Source: Streptomyces sp. CB02366 (lineage in GTDB: Bacteria; Actinomycetota; Actinomycetes; Streptomycetales; Streptomycetaceae). Taken from it: 64,000 bases of DNA. The stretch is taken from the NCBI RefSeq assembly GCF_001905905.1, contig NZ_LIVT01000004.1:129969-193968 (forward strand), written 5' to 3'. The notes below the pieces were generated by a model, which had not been told where the DNA came from, made no database searches, and worked only from the letters and a program-made list of their open reading frames with translations. A program made the translations under genes and the position numbers. Of this stretch, positions 45,055 to 54,078 are shown in pieces. Every line of letters begins with the position of its first letter. The stretch's first letter is position 1.

Positions 45055-47328
45055 ATGGCCACCAAGCCGCCGACCGGTGACCCGGTCCAGGACGCCCCGA
45101 CGGTCGAGCCGGCCCCGCACGCCGCCGCCGGGCTGCCCGCCGTCGCCCACTCCCTGCGCGTCGCGAGCCGGCAGATGGGCGTGGGCCGCTCGGCGCGCAC
45201 CCTCCTCCGGGTCAACCAGAAGAACGGCTTCGACTGCCCCGGCTGCGCCTGGCCCGAGGGCGAGGAGCGGCACACCGCCGAGTTCTGCGAGAACGGCGCC
45301 AAGGCCGTCGCCGAGGAGGCGACGCTGCGCCGCGTCACCCCCGCCTTCTTCGCCGCCCACCCGTTGGCGGACCTCGCCGAGCGCAGCGGCTACTGGCTCG
45401 GTCAGCAGGGCAGGATCACCCAGCCGGTGTACCTCCCCGAGGGCGGCGACCGGTACGAGCCGGTTACCTGGGAACGGGCGTTCGCGATCATCGCCGAGGA
45501 GCTGACCGCCCTCGACTCCCCCGACGAGGCCCTCTTCTACACCTCCGGCCGCACCAGCAACGAGGCCGCCTTCCTCCTCCAGCTCTTCGCCCGCGAATTC
45601 GGCACCAACAACCTGCCGGACTGCTCCAACATGTGCCACGAGTCCTCCGGGTCGGCGCTCACGGAGACCATCGGCATCGGCAAGGGCAGCGTCTCGCTGG
45701 AGGACATCCACCAGGCCGACCTGATCATCGTCGCCGGGCAGAACCCCGGCACCAACCACCCCCGCATGCTCTCCGCCCTGGAGAAGGCCAAGAAGTCCGG
45801 GGCGAAGATCATCTCGGTCAATCCGCTGCCCGAAGCCGGCATGGAGCGGTTCAAGAACCCCCAGACCCCGCACGGCATGCTCAAGGGCACCCCCCTCAAC
45901 GACCTCTTCCTCCAGATCCGCATCGGCGGCGACCAGGCCCTCTTCCGCCTCCTCAACAAGCTGATCCTGGCTGCCGAAGGGGCCGTCGACACCGCTTTCG
46001 TCGCCGAACACACCCACGGATACGAGGAGTTCGCGAAGGCCGCCGAAGCGGCCGACTGGGACCGGACGCTGCGGGCGACCGGCCTCACCCGGGCCGAGAT
46101 CGAACAGGCACTCGCCCTCGTCCTCGCCTCGAAGCGCACCATCGTCTGCTGGGCCATGGGCCTCACCCAGCACAAGCACTCCGTGCCCACCATCCGCGAA
46201 GTCGTCAACTTCCTCCTCCTGCGCGGAAACATCGGCCGGCCCGGCGCCGGGGTCTGCCCGGTGCGCGGCCACTCCAACGTCCAGGGCGACCGCACCATGG
46301 GCATCTTCGAACGCCCCGCCCCCGCCTTCCTCGACGCCCTCGACAAGGAGTTCGGCATCACCTCGCCCCGCCACCACGGACACGACGTGGTCCGCGCCAT
46401 CCAGGCGCTGCGCGACGGCGAGGCGAAGGTCTTCTTCGCCGTGGGCGGCAACTTCGTCGCCGCCACCCCCGACACCGCCGTCACCGAGGCCGCGATGCGC
46501 CGCGCCCGCCTCAGCGTCCACGTCTCCACCAAGCTCAACCGCTCGCACGCCGTCACCGGGGCCCGCGCCCTGATCCTCCCGACGCTCGGCCGCACCGACA
46601 AGGACGTCCAGGCGAGCGGCAAGCAGTTCGTCACCGTCGAGGACTCCATGGGCATGGTCCACGCCTCCCGCGGCAACCTCGCCCCCGCCGGCCCCCACCT
46701 GCTCTCCGAACCCGCCATCGTCGCCCGCCTCGCCCGCGCGGTCCTCGGCGCCCGGTCCCGTACCCCCTGGGAGGAGTTCGAGCGGGACTACGCCGCCATC
46801 CGCGACCGCATCTCCCGCGTCGTCCCCGGATTCGAGGACTTCAACGCCCGCATCGCCCGCCCCGGGGGCTTCGCCCTCCCCCACGCCCCCCGCGACGAAC
46901 GCCGCTTCCCCACCGCCACCGGTCGCGCCAACTTCACCGCCGCCCCCGTCGAGTACCCCGAACTCCCCGACGGCAGGCTCCTGTTGCAGACCCTGCGCTC
47001 CCACGACCAGTACAACACCACCATCTACGGCCTCGACGACCGCTACCGGGGCATCAAGGGCGGCCGCCGCATCGTCCTGGTCAACCCCGAGGACGCCGCC
47101 GCCCTCGACCTCCCCGACGGCTCCTACACCGACCTCGTCAGCGAGTGGAAGGACGGCGTGGAACGCCGCGCCGAGGGCTTCCGCGTCGTCCACTACCCCA
47201 CCGCCCGGGGCTGCGCCGCCGCCTACTACCCCGAGACCAACGTGCTGGTCCCCCTCGGCTCCACGGCCGACACCAGCAACACCCCGGCCAGCAAGTCCGT
47301 CGTCGTCCGCTTCGAGAGGACTCCCTGA
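45055..47328 (+). CDS. FdhF/YdeP family molybdopterin oxidoreductase
   Basis: A 757-residue bis-molybdopterin guanine dinucleotide enzyme of the YdeP branch. NGFDCPGCAWPEG replaces the usual N-terminal [4Fe-4S] motif, NLPDCSNMCHESSG holds the likely molybdenum-ligand Cys of the formate-dehydrogenase family (no in-frame UGA selenocysteine), and GPHPG-like, AxxVR... molybdopterin-binding blocks follow to the C-terminal SGDRxxxxxD-type domain. The substrate is uncertain; family members are called formate-dehydrogenase-like or linked to acid resistance. The ATG at 45055 follows AGGGGAG. It is divergent from polA and in an operon with a DinB-like gene. Confidence 0.9.
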   Translation: MATKPPTGDPVQDAPTVEPAPHAAAGLPAVAHSLRVASRQMGVGRSARTLLRVNQKNGFDCPGCAWPEGEERHTAEFCENGAKAVAEEATLRRVTPAFFAAHPLADLAERSGYWLGQQGRITQPVYLPEGGDRYEPVTWERAFAIIAEELTALDSPDEALFYTSGRTSNEAAFLLQLFAREFGTNNLPDCSNMCHESSGSALTETIGIGKGSVSLEDIHQADLIIVAGQNPGTNHPRMLSALEKAKKSGAKIISVNPLPEAGMERFKNPQTPHGMLKGTPLNDLFLQIRIGGDQALFRLLNKLILAAEGAVDTAFVAEHTHGYEEFAKAAEAADWDRTLRATGLTRAEIEQALALVLASKRTIVCWAMGLTQHKHSVPTIREVVNFLLLRGNIGRPGAGVCPVRGHSNVQGDRTMGIFERPAPAFLDALDKEFGITSPRHHGHDVVRAIQALRDGEAKVFFAVGGNFVAATPDTAVTEAAMRRARLSVHVSTKLNRSHAVTGARALILPTLGRTDKDVQASGKQFVTVEDSMGMVHASRGNLAPAGPHLLSEPAIVARLARAVLGARSRTPWEEFERDYAAIRDRISRVVPGFEDFNARIARPGGFALPHAPRDERRFPTATGRANFTAAPVEYPELPDGRLLLQTLRSHDQYNTTIYGLDDRYRGIKGGRRIVLVNPEDAAALDLPDGSYTDLVSEWKDGVERRAEGFRVVHYPTARGCAAAYYPETNVLVPLGSTADTSNTPASKSVVVRFERTP

Positions 47329-47329
47329 C

Positions 47330-47860
47330 ATGACCTGGACCGCCCCCCGGCCGCGCCGGACCGTCCACCTGACCGACCTCGCCACCCTCGACGAACGGCC
47401 CACCCTCCAGGGCTGGTTGACCTGGCACCGGGAGACCCTGCTGGCCAAGTGCGCCGGACTGGACGGAAAGCAGCTGGCCCGGACCACCGCCGAGCCCTCC
47501 ACGCTCACCCTCCTCGGGCTCGTCCGCCACCTGGCCGAGGTCGAACGGTCGTGGTTCCGGCGCATGCTCGACGGCGAGAGCGTCGGCGAGGTGCACGACG
47601 GCCCGGCGGACGGCGACGAAGGGCTCGAAGGCGTCGAACCGGCCCACGCCGAAAGGGATTTCGCGCGCTACCACGCCGAGATCGCGGCCTGCGACGCGGC
47701 AGCCGCCCGATACGCCCTCGACGACACCTTCCAGCCACCGGGCGTCGACGTCCCGCTCTCGCTGCGCTGGCTGTACGTCCTGATGATCCAGGAGTACGCC
47801 CGCCACAACGGCCACGCCGACCTCCTGCGGGAACGGACGGACGGCGCCACCGGCGACTGA
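47330..47860 (+). CDS. DinB-like (DUF664) protein
   Basis: A 176-residue four-helix bundle protein: LQGWLTWHRETLLAKCAGLDGKQLAR, LTLLGLVRHLAEVERSWFRRMLDGE (metal-binding His) and YVLMIQEYARHNGHADLLRERTDG (paired His). This is the DUF664 group of the DinB fold, which includes thiol-dependent transferases using mycothiol or bacillithiol. The ATG starts one base after the stop of the molybdo-enzyme gene, so the two are translationally coupled; why a thiol-transferase-like protein travels with it is unknown. Confidence 0.86.
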   Translation: MTWTAPRPRRTVHLTDLATLDERPTLQGWLTWHRETLLAKCAGLDGKQLARTTAEPSTLTLLGLVRHLAEVERSWFRRMLDGESVGEVHDGPADGDEGLEGVEPAHAERDFARYHAEIAACDAAAARYALDDTFQPPGVDVPLSLRWLYVLMIQEYARHNGHADLLRERTDGATGD

Positions 47861-47987
47861 CGGACCGCGGCTCCCGGCCCGGCCCCGGAGGAGAACCGGG
47901 GCCGGGCGTCCCTAAGCGTCCGCTCAGCCGTCTGATAGGAACAGTGCAGACAGCGACGAACCAGCGCACCCGAACGGAGCCGGAACC

Positions 47988-48458
47988 ATGGGCGAGCACA
48001 CCACACCCCTCTTCCCCCAGGAAGTCATCGACGAGTACGCGGCACTCGGCGTCGACCTGCCCGCCCTCTTCTCCGCCGGCCACCTCGGCGACCGCATGGG
48101 CGTCACCATCCTCGAGGCCGCCGCCGACCGCGTCGTCGGCACCATGCCCGTCGAAGGCAACACCCAGCCCTACGGCCTCCTGCACGGCGGCGCGTCCGCC
48201 GTCCTCGCCGAAACCCTGGGCTCGATCGGCTCCATGCTCCACGGCGGCGCCTCCAAGGTCGCCGTCGGCGTCGACCTCAACTGCACCCACCACCGCGGCG
48301 TCCGCGCCGGCCTCGTCACCGGCGTCGCCACTCCCGTGCACCGGGGCCGCTCCACCGCCACGTACGAGATCGTCATCACCGACGAACAGGACAAGCGGGT
48401 CTGCACCGCACGCCTCACCTGCCTCCTGCGCGACGCGCCCCGGCCCGACGCCGGCTGA
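47988..48458 (+). CDS. Hotdog-fold thioesterase (PaaI/YbgC type)
   Basis: A 156-residue PaaI-type thioesterase: GVTILEAAADRVVGTMPVEGNTQPYGLLHGGASAVLAETLGSIGS carries the hotdog helix with the HGGA motif and catalytic Glu/Asp-like position, followed by GVDLNCTHHRGVRAG. These enzymes hydrolyse acyl-CoA or aryl-CoA thioesters. The substrate is unknown. The ATG at 47988 follows CGGAGCCGGAACC. A large hairpin (48487-48528) ends the transcript. Confidence 0.88.
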   Translation: MGEHTTPLFPQEVIDEYAALGVDLPALFSAGHLGDRMGVTILEAAADRVVGTMPVEGNTQPYGLLHGGASAVLAETLGSIGSMLHGGASKVAVGVDLNCTHHRGVRAGLVTGVATPVHRGRSTATYEIVITDEQDKRVCTARLTCLLRDAPRPDAG

Positions 48459-48486
48459 CCCCTCCCCGCACCCCGCACCACCCCGC

Positions 48487-48528
48487 CTGCCCGGCCGGAA
48501 GCGCACCCAGCGCAATCCGGCCGGGCAG
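48487..48528 (+). terminator. Hairpin terminator after the thioesterase gene
   Basis: CTGCCCGGCCGGA and TCCGGCCGGGCAG form a perfect 13-bp stem 28 bases after the stop codon. It is followed some way downstream by an A-run. Confidence 0.85.
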
Positions 48529-48554
48529 CGCCATATCTCCACCAAAAAACGGCC

Positions 48555-48577
48555 GTTGACCGACACACTCGGTCAAC
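48555..48577. promoter_or_regulatory. Inverted repeat upstream of the liv operon
   Basis: GTTGACCGA-CACAC-TCGGTCAAC is a perfect 9-bp dyad with a 5-base spacer. It looks more like a protein-binding operator than a terminator because the arms are of moderate GC. It lies about 500 bp before the operon start, so a link is uncertain. Confidence 0.45.
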
Positions 48578-49070
48578 TCCCTTGACGCCGCAGCGCGTTC
48601 CATGAGCCACTCAGCAGCCACATCAACCCCCACAGCACCGGCGCCCCACCCGCCGCCGTAACACTGCGTAACAACCGGGACATGTGGAAACCGGCCGCCC
48701 CCACCGACGCCGCGCCCCGGGGCCACCTCGCCACGCCCGCCGCCCCCGCCCCGCCCGGCCCACCCGCGACAGCACCAAGATCACCCCAAGCCCCTTAGCA
48801 GAGCTGCGCGTTCTCACCATGTGGTCCCTTCGCAGTCCAGGCGAAACCGGCACATGTCCTCACAGGAAGCTCAAGCCTTGCTCAAGGGCATAACAAGAGA
48901 GTCACATCCGCAGCCGACCCATCCCAGTGGCCCCCGGCTGCGCTTAGAGTCACGGCCAGTCACCGCGCCGCCGGGCGCGTCTGCTGCACGGCCCTGTACC
49001 AACCCAGTACGGCCCGGCGAACGACACGGCACCTCACGCAGAGGAGGCCGCGCCAGGGAAAGGACCTTTC

Positions 49071-50303
49071 GTGCGACACCGTTCTTTGCTCATACTCACC
49101 TCAGTACTCACCACCGGAGCACTGACCCTCACCGCCTGCGGGTCGCGCGACGACAGCAAGGGCGGCAGCGGCGACGGCGGCGGCGGCAACCAGACGGTCG
49201 TCATCGGCCTCGACGCCCCCCTCACCGGCGACCTCTCCGCCCTGGGCCTCGGCATCAAGAACTCCGCCGAGCTCGCCGTGAACACGGCCAACAAGGAGAA
49301 GACCGTCCCCGGCGTCACCTTCAAACTCCAGGCCCTCGACGACCAGGCACAGCCCTCCGTCGGCCAGCAGAACGCCGTCAAGCTCATCGGCACCAAAGAG
49401 GTCCTCGGCGTCGTCGGCCCGCTGAACTCCGGCGTCGCCCAGTCCATGCAGAAGCCGCTCAACGACGCCAAGCTCACCCAGGTCTCCCCCGCCAACACCG
49501 GCACCGAGCTGACCCAGGGCGACAACTGGAAGACCGGCGACAAGAAGCGCCCCTACGCGTCCTACTTCCGCACCGCCACCACCGACCAGATCCAGGGCGC
49601 CTTCGCGGCCAAGTACCTCTTCGAGACCGCGAAGATCAAGGACGTCTACCTCATCGACGACCAGAAGCCCTACGGCGCCGGCCTCGCCGCGTCCTTCAAG
49701 GCGACGTTCACCGAGCTCGGCGGCAAGATCGTCGGCACCGACCACGTCAACCCCGAGGACCGCGACTTCAACTCCGTCGCCACCAAGGTCAAGAGCTCCG
49801 GCGCCAAGGCCGTCTACTACGGCGGCGAATACCCCGCCGGCGCCCCCCTGAGCCAGCAGATCAAGGACAGCATCAAGATCCCGCTCATGGGCGGCGACGG
49901 CATGTACAGCGCCGACTTCATCAAGCTCAACAAGAAGGCCGAAGGCGACATCGCCACCTCCGTCGGCAAGCCCGTCGAGGAACTCGAGTCCGCCAAGAAG
50001 TTCATCGCGGACTACAAGGCGGCCGGCTACAAGGACGCCTACGAGGCCTACGGCGGCGGCACCTACGACGCCACCTGGTCCATCATCGAGGCCGTCAAGA
50101 TCGTCGCCGCCGAGAACGACGGCAAGATCCCGGCCGACGACGGCCGCGCCAAGGTCCTCGAAGCCATGGAGAAGGTCAAGTTCGAAGGCGTCACCGGCCC
50201 CGTCTCCTTCGACGAGTTCGGCGACACCACCAACACCCTGATGACCGCCTACCAGGTCACCGGCGGCAAGTGGGCCTCCAAGCTCAGCAGCACAGTCGAA
50301 TAA
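49071..50303 (+). CDS. livK: Branched-chain amino acid ABC transporter, substrate-binding lipoprotein
   Basis: A 410-residue periplasmic-binding-type lipoprotein: signal peptide with lipobox LTLTACGS (Cys23), a Gly/Ser linker, then two lobes of the type-I fold (VVIGLDAPLTGDLSALGLGIKN, GVVGPLNSGVAQSM, YLIDDQKPYGAGLAASF, AVYYGGEYPAGAPLSQQI). It captures leucine, isoleucine or valine and delivers it to LivHM. The GTG at 49071 follows GGAAAGGA. It is the first gene of the operon, separated from livH by 115 bp that contain a hairpin, which probably leaves more SBP mRNA than permease mRNA. Confidence 0.93.
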   Translation: MRHRSLLILTSVLTTGALTLTACGSRDDSKGGSGDGGGGNQTVVIGLDAPLTGDLSALGLGIKNSAELAVNTANKEKTVPGVTFKLQALDDQAQPSVGQQNAVKLIGTKEVLGVVGPLNSGVAQSMQKPLNDAKLTQVSPANTGTELTQGDNWKTGDKKRPYASYFRTATTDQIQGAFAAKYLFETAKIKDVYLIDDQKPYGAGLAASFKATFTELGGKIVGTDHVNPEDRDFNSVATKVKSSGAKAVYYGGEYPAGAPLSQQIKDSIKIPLMGGDGMYSADFIKLNKKAEGDIATSVGKPVEELESAKKFIADYKAAGYKDAYEAYGGGTYDATWSIIEAVKIVAAENDGKIPADDGRAKVLEAMEKVKFEGVTGPVSFDEFGDTTNTLMTAYQVTGGKWASKLSSTVE

Positions 50304-50350
50304 CCACCGGCCCGGCCCCGGCCCCGCCGCCCGTCACACACAGCAACCAG

Positions 50351-50385
50351 ACCGCGCGGGAGCGCTACCAGCCCTCCCGCGCGGT
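50351..50385 (+). terminator. Intercistronic hairpin between livK and livH
   Basis: ACCGCGCGGGAG and CTCCCGCGCGGT form a perfect 12-bp stem, 33 bp before the livH start. It may be a partial terminator or mRNA stabiliser raising expression of the binding protein over the permeases. Confidence 0.7.
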
Positions 50386-50418
50386 GCCATATCCGAACCA
50401 CTCCACGGAGGCCCTGCG

Positions 50419-51348
50419 GTGCACGAACTGCCGCAACAGCTGGCCAACGGACTCATCCTCGGCGCGATGTACGGTCTCATCGCGATCGGTTACACGATGG
50501 TCTACGGAATCATCCAGCTCATCAACTTCGCACACGGCGAGATCTTCATGATCGGAGGCTTCGGAGCCCTCACGGTCTACCTCGGGCTTCCGTCCGGATT
50601 CTCCCTCATCGCCGCGATACCCCTCATGATCGTCGGAGGCGTCATAGCCGCCGTCGCCATCAGCATGGCCGCCGAACGCTTCGCCTACCGGCCCCTGCGC
50701 GGCGGACCACGCCTGGCACCCCTCATCACGGCCATCGGGCTCTCCCTCGCCCTCCAGCAAGCCGTGTGGATGTGGTACCCCAACGCCACGAAGGACCGCT
50801 CCTTCCCCCAGTTCGAAGGCGAAGCCTTCGACATCCTCGGCGCCACCATCCAGCGCGGTGACATCTTCGTCCTCGTCGTCGCCCCCCTCTGCATGCTCGC
50901 CCTCGGCTTCTTCGTCTCCAAGACCCGCGCCGGCCGCGGCATGCAAGCCACCTCGCAGGACCCCGACACCGCCAAGCTCATGGGCATCAACACCGACCGC
51001 ATCATCGTCATGGCCTTCGCCATCGGTGCCGCGTTCGCCGCCGTCGCCGCCGTCGCCTACGGGCTCAAGAACGGCCAGATCGGCTTCCGCATGGGCTTCA
51101 TCATGGGCCTCAAAGCCTTCACCGCCGCCGTCCTCGGCGGCATCGGCAACATCTACGGCGCCATGCTCGGCGGCATCGTCCTCGGCATCGCCGAAGCCCT
51201 CGCCACCGGATACATGAGCGAAGTCCCCGGCATGGAACTCTTCGGCGGCGGCGCCTGGAAGGACGTATGGGCCTTCGCCCTCCTCATCATCGTCCTCCTC
51301 GTACGCCCCCAGGGCCTGCTCGGCGAACGCGTCTCGGATCGGGCGTGA
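50419..51348 (+). CDS. livH: Branched-chain amino acid ABC transporter, permease LivH
   Basis: A 309-residue membrane permease with eight to nine hydrophobic helices. LIAIGYTMVYGIIQLINFAHGEIFMIG is the LivH N-terminal signature, and AFTAAVLGGIGNIYGAMLGGIVLGIAE is the cytosolic coupling (EAA-like) region that contacts the ATPases. It forms the channel with LivM. The GTG at 50419 follows ACGGAGG. It overlaps livM (GTGATG). Confidence 0.95.
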   Translation: MHELPQQLANGLILGAMYGLIAIGYTMVYGIIQLINFAHGEIFMIGGFGALTVYLGLPSGFSLIAAIPLMIVGGVIAAVAISMAAERFAYRPLRGGPRLAPLITAIGLSLALQQAVWMWYPNATKDRSFPQFEGEAFDILGATIQRGDIFVLVVAPLCMLALGFFVSKTRAGRGMQATSQDPDTAKLMGINTDRIIVMAFAIGAAFAAVAAVAYGLKNGQIGFRMGFIMGLKAFTAAVLGGIGNIYGAMLGGIVLGIAEALATGYMSEVPGMELFGGGAWKDVWAFALLIIVLLVRPQGLLGERVSDRA

Positions 51349-53138
51349 TGACCATGACCACCAACACCACGCCCGCCACCACCTTCATCAAGGTGCCCGC
51401 AGCCCGCCACCTCACCACCGCCGGCGCGGCCATCGCCCTCATCGGCACCTTCCTCGCCTGGACCTGGACCGCCGAATTCCCCGGCGACCTCACCGTCACC
51501 GGCTACCCCGGCGGCCTCCAGGTCCTCACCCTCGTCGGCACCGTCCTCACCCTCCTGTTCGCCCTCTCCGGCTACGGGATCAAGGGCCTGCGCTGGCTCA
51601 CCCCCGGCGGCGCCAACAGCCCCGTCCGACTCGCCGCCATCGGCGTCCTCGGCACCACCGGCTACGCCGTCGGCGCCATCTCCGTCAAACTCGGCGGCGT
51701 CGTCAACCTGGAGCCCGGCGCCTGGGTCGCCCTCGCCGGCGCCCTCATCGCCTTCACCGCCTCCCTCGGCCTCCCCGCCGACCAGCAACTCGACGACACC
51801 ATCAAGCACAACACCCTCGACCGATTCCTCAACACCCTGCGGGCCCCCGCCCCCGAACGCCCCAAGGAACTCCCCAACTGGGCCGAGATCCTCATCATCG
51901 CCGGAGCCTTCGGCGTCGCCCTCCACGTCTTCACGTACGGCATCGACACCGAGTACGCCGAACTCTTCATCGGCTACATCATCAGCGTCGCGTTCGGCTT
52001 CACCGCGCTCAACCGGGCCGGCCTCATCACCCGCCTCACCCGGCTGACCACCAAGCACCGCAACGTCACCCTCACCGCCGCACTCGTCGCCGCGTTCTGC
52101 TTCCCCTTCACCCAGCAGAACGAGCAGTACGCCCTCATCGGCGCGAACATCCTCATCTTCGCGACCGTCGCACTCGGCCTCAACGTCGTCGTCGGCCTCG
52201 CCGGCCTCCTCGACCTCGGATACGTCGCCTTCCTCGGCGTCGGCGCCTACGCCGCCGCCCTCGTCTCCGGCTCCCCGCTCTCCCCGGTCGGCGTCCAGTT
52301 CCCCTTCTGGGCCGCCGTCCTCACCGGCGCCGCCGCATCACTCGTCTTCGGCGTCGTCATCGGCGCCCCCACCCTGCGGCTCCGCGGCGACTACCTCGCC
52401 ATCGTCACCCTCGGATTCGGAGAGATCTTCCGGCTCACCGTCAACGCCCTCAACGGCGTCAGCGGCCCCGACCTCACCAACGGCTCCCAGGGCATCCCCA
52501 GCATCCCCGACCTCAACCTCTTCGGCTTCGACTTCGGCATCAGCCACGACATCGCCGGATTCACCCTCGGCAGGTCGGCCAACTACTACCTGCTGATGCT
52601 CGTCTTCACCGCCGTCGTCGTCCTGGTCTTCCGACGCTCCGGAGAATCCCGCATCGGCCGCGCCTGGGTCGCCATCCGCGAGGACGAGACCGCGGCCACC
52701 GCCATGGGCATCAACGCCTTCCGGCTCAAGCTCCTCGCCTTCGCCCTCGGCGCCACCCTCGCCGGACTCGCCGGTACCGTCCAGGCCCACGTCTCCTACA
52801 CCGTGACGCCCGAGCAGTACCAGTTCGCCGGCTCCGTACCCCCGAACTCCGCCTTCCTCCTCGCCGCCGTCATCCTCGGCGGCATGGGAACCCTCAGCGG
52901 ACCCCTCGTCGGCGCGGCCCTGCTCTACCTCATCCCGGCCAAACTCCAGTTCATGCAGGACTACCAGCTCTTCCTCTTCGGCATCGCGCTGATCCTGCTC
53001 ATGCGCTTCCGCCCCGAAGGCCTCGTCGCCGACCGCAGGAAGCAACTCGAATTCCACGAGACCGGCCAACTCGACGTCCCAGCCGAGGACGCCCCACTCA
53101 CCCGGACGACCGCCGGCACCACGAAGGCGGGGGCGTGA
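51345..53138 (+). CDS. livM: Branched-chain amino acid ABC transporter, permease LivM with N-terminal extension
   Basis: The LivM signature runs through the C-terminal 340 residues (LGLNVVVGLAGLLDLGYVAFLGVGAYAAAL, then RLRGDYLAIVTLGFGEIFRL and ILGGMGTLSGPLVGAALL). The total of 597 residues is much longer than typical LivM (about 330-425); residues 1-250 add about six more hydrophobic segments of unknown role. The GTG at 51345 overlaps the livH stop (GTGA); an ATG at 51348 in the TGATG overlap is equally possible and would shorten the protein by one residue. It couples with livG. Confidence 0.93.
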   Translation: MMTMTTNTTPATTFIKVPAARHLTTAGAAIALIGTFLAWTWTAEFPGDLTVTGYPGGLQVLTLVGTVLTLLFALSGYGIKGLRWLTPGGANSPVRLAAIGVLGTTGYAVGAISVKLGGVVNLEPGAWVALAGALIAFTASLGLPADQQLDDTIKHNTLDRFLNTLRAPAPERPKELPNWAEILIIAGAFGVALHVFTYGIDTEYAELFIGYIISVAFGFTALNRAGLITRLTRLTTKHRNVTLTAALVAAFCFPFTQQNEQYALIGANILIFATVALGLNVVVGLAGLLDLGYVAFLGVGAYAAALVSGSPLSPVGVQFPFWAAVLTGAAASLVFGVVIGAPTLRLRGDYLAIVTLGFGEIFRLTVNALNGVSGPDLTNGSQGIPSIPDLNLFGFDFGISHDIAGFTLGRSANYYLLMLVFTAVVVLVFRRSGESRIGRAWVAIREDETAATAMGINAFRLKLLAFALGATLAGLAGTVQAHVSYTVTPEQYQFAGSVPPNSAFLLAAVILGGMGTLSGPLVGAALLYLIPAKLQFMQDYQLFLFGIALILLMRFRPEGLVADRRKQLEFHETGQLDVPAEDAPLTRTTAGTTKAGA

Positions 53139-53142
53139 TCAC

Positions 53143-54078
53143 ATGACCACCGAAACCACCACCCCGACCACCACCACGGTCCTCGACGCCAGCGGCGTCA
53201 CCATGCGATTCGGCGGACTCACCGCCGTACGCGGCGTCGACCTCACCGTCAACAGCGGCGAGATCGTCGGTCTCATCGGCCCCAACGGAGCCGGCAAGAC
53301 CACCTTCTTCAACTGCCTCACCGGCCTCTACATCCCCACCGAGGGCAAGGTCAGCTACAAGGGCACCGTCCTGCCCCCCAAGCCCCACCTCGTCACCAAG
53401 GCCGGCATCGCCCGCACCTTCCAGAACATCCGCCTCTTCTCCAACATGACCGTCCTGGAAAACGTCCTCGTCGGACGCCACACCCGGACCAAGGAGGGCC
53501 TCTGGTCCGCCCTCCTGCGCCTCCCCGGCTACCACAAGGCGGAAGACGCCAGCCGCGAACGCGCCATGGAACTCCTGGAGTTCATCGGCCTCCAGGACAA
53601 GGCCGACCACCTCGCGCGCAACCTCCCCTACGGAGACCAGCGCAAGCTGGAAATCGCCCGCGCCCTCGCCAGCGACCCCGGACTCCTCCTCCTGGACGAG
53701 CCCACCGCCGGCATGAACCCCCAGGAAACCCGCGTCACCGAAGAACTCATCTTCGCCATCCGGGACCAGGGCATCGCCGTCCTCGTCATCGAGCACGACA
53801 TGCGGTTCATCTTCAACCTCTGCGACCGGGTCGCCTGCCTCGTCCAGGGCGAGAAACTCGTCGAAGGCACCCCCGGCGAGGTCCAGGCCGACGAACGCGT
53901 CGTCGCCGCCTACCTCGGCACCCCCTTCGAAGGCGCCCCCGGCGCCGAGGAGGCCGCCGAAGTAGAGGCCGCCGAAGCCCACGCCACAACAGCCACACCG
54001 GCCAGGACCGCTCCCCCGAAGACGACCGGCACCACCACGCCCGACACCACCAGCACGGATGAGGAGGGCACCCGATGA
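53143..54078 (+). CDS. livG: Branched-chain amino acid ABC transporter, ATP-binding protein LivG
   Basis: An ABC ATPase of 311 residues: Walker A GLIGPNGAGKTT, LSGGQ-equivalent LPYGDQRKLEIARAL (the variant signature of LivG), Walker B LLLLDEPTAGMNPQE and the H-loop VIEHDMRF. After about 260 residues a Thr/Ala/Glu-rich tail of 50 residues (EEAAEVEAAEAHATT...) is added; this is not needed for activity in other bacteria. Starts 5 bp after livM; overlaps livF (ATGA). Confidence 0.95.
   Translation: MTTETTTPTTTTVLDASGVTMRFGGLTAVRGVDLTVNSGEIVGLIGPNGAGKTTFFNCLTGLYIPTEGKVSYKGTVLPPKPHLVTKAGIARTFQNIRLFSNMTVLENVLVGRHTRTKEGLWSALLRLPGYHKAEDASRERAMELLEFIGLQDKADHLARNLPYGDQRKLEIARALASDPGLLLLDEPTAGMNPQETRVTEELIFAIRDQGIAVLVIEHDMRFIFNLCDRVACLVQGEKLVEGTPGEVQADERVVAAYLGTPFEGAPGAEEAAEVEAAEAHATTATPARTAPPKTTGTTTPDTTSTDEEGTR

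Larger units (their letters stand above)
48459..49070. other. 612-bp non-coding gap upstream of the liv operon
   Basis: The gap contains the thioesterase terminator (48487-48528), a 9-bp inverted repeat (48555-48577), and further right a less GC-rich stretch (about 48770-48960) with TAGAGT at 48945-48950 as a possible -10 for the liv operon. No coding frame with a credible start and codon use is seen. The length and the repeats suggest elaborate control of the transporter. Confidence 0.5.

Noticed and set aside
45055..47328. Selenocysteine formate dehydrogenase
   Set aside because: No in-frame UGA; the candidate ligand is Cys in DCSNMCHESS, and the Y-RNA-like elements are not tRNA-Sec.
45633..47333. 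566-codon frame inside the molybdo-oxidoreductase gene
   Set aside because: Arg/Pro-rich +1 shadow; the true frame has all family motifs.
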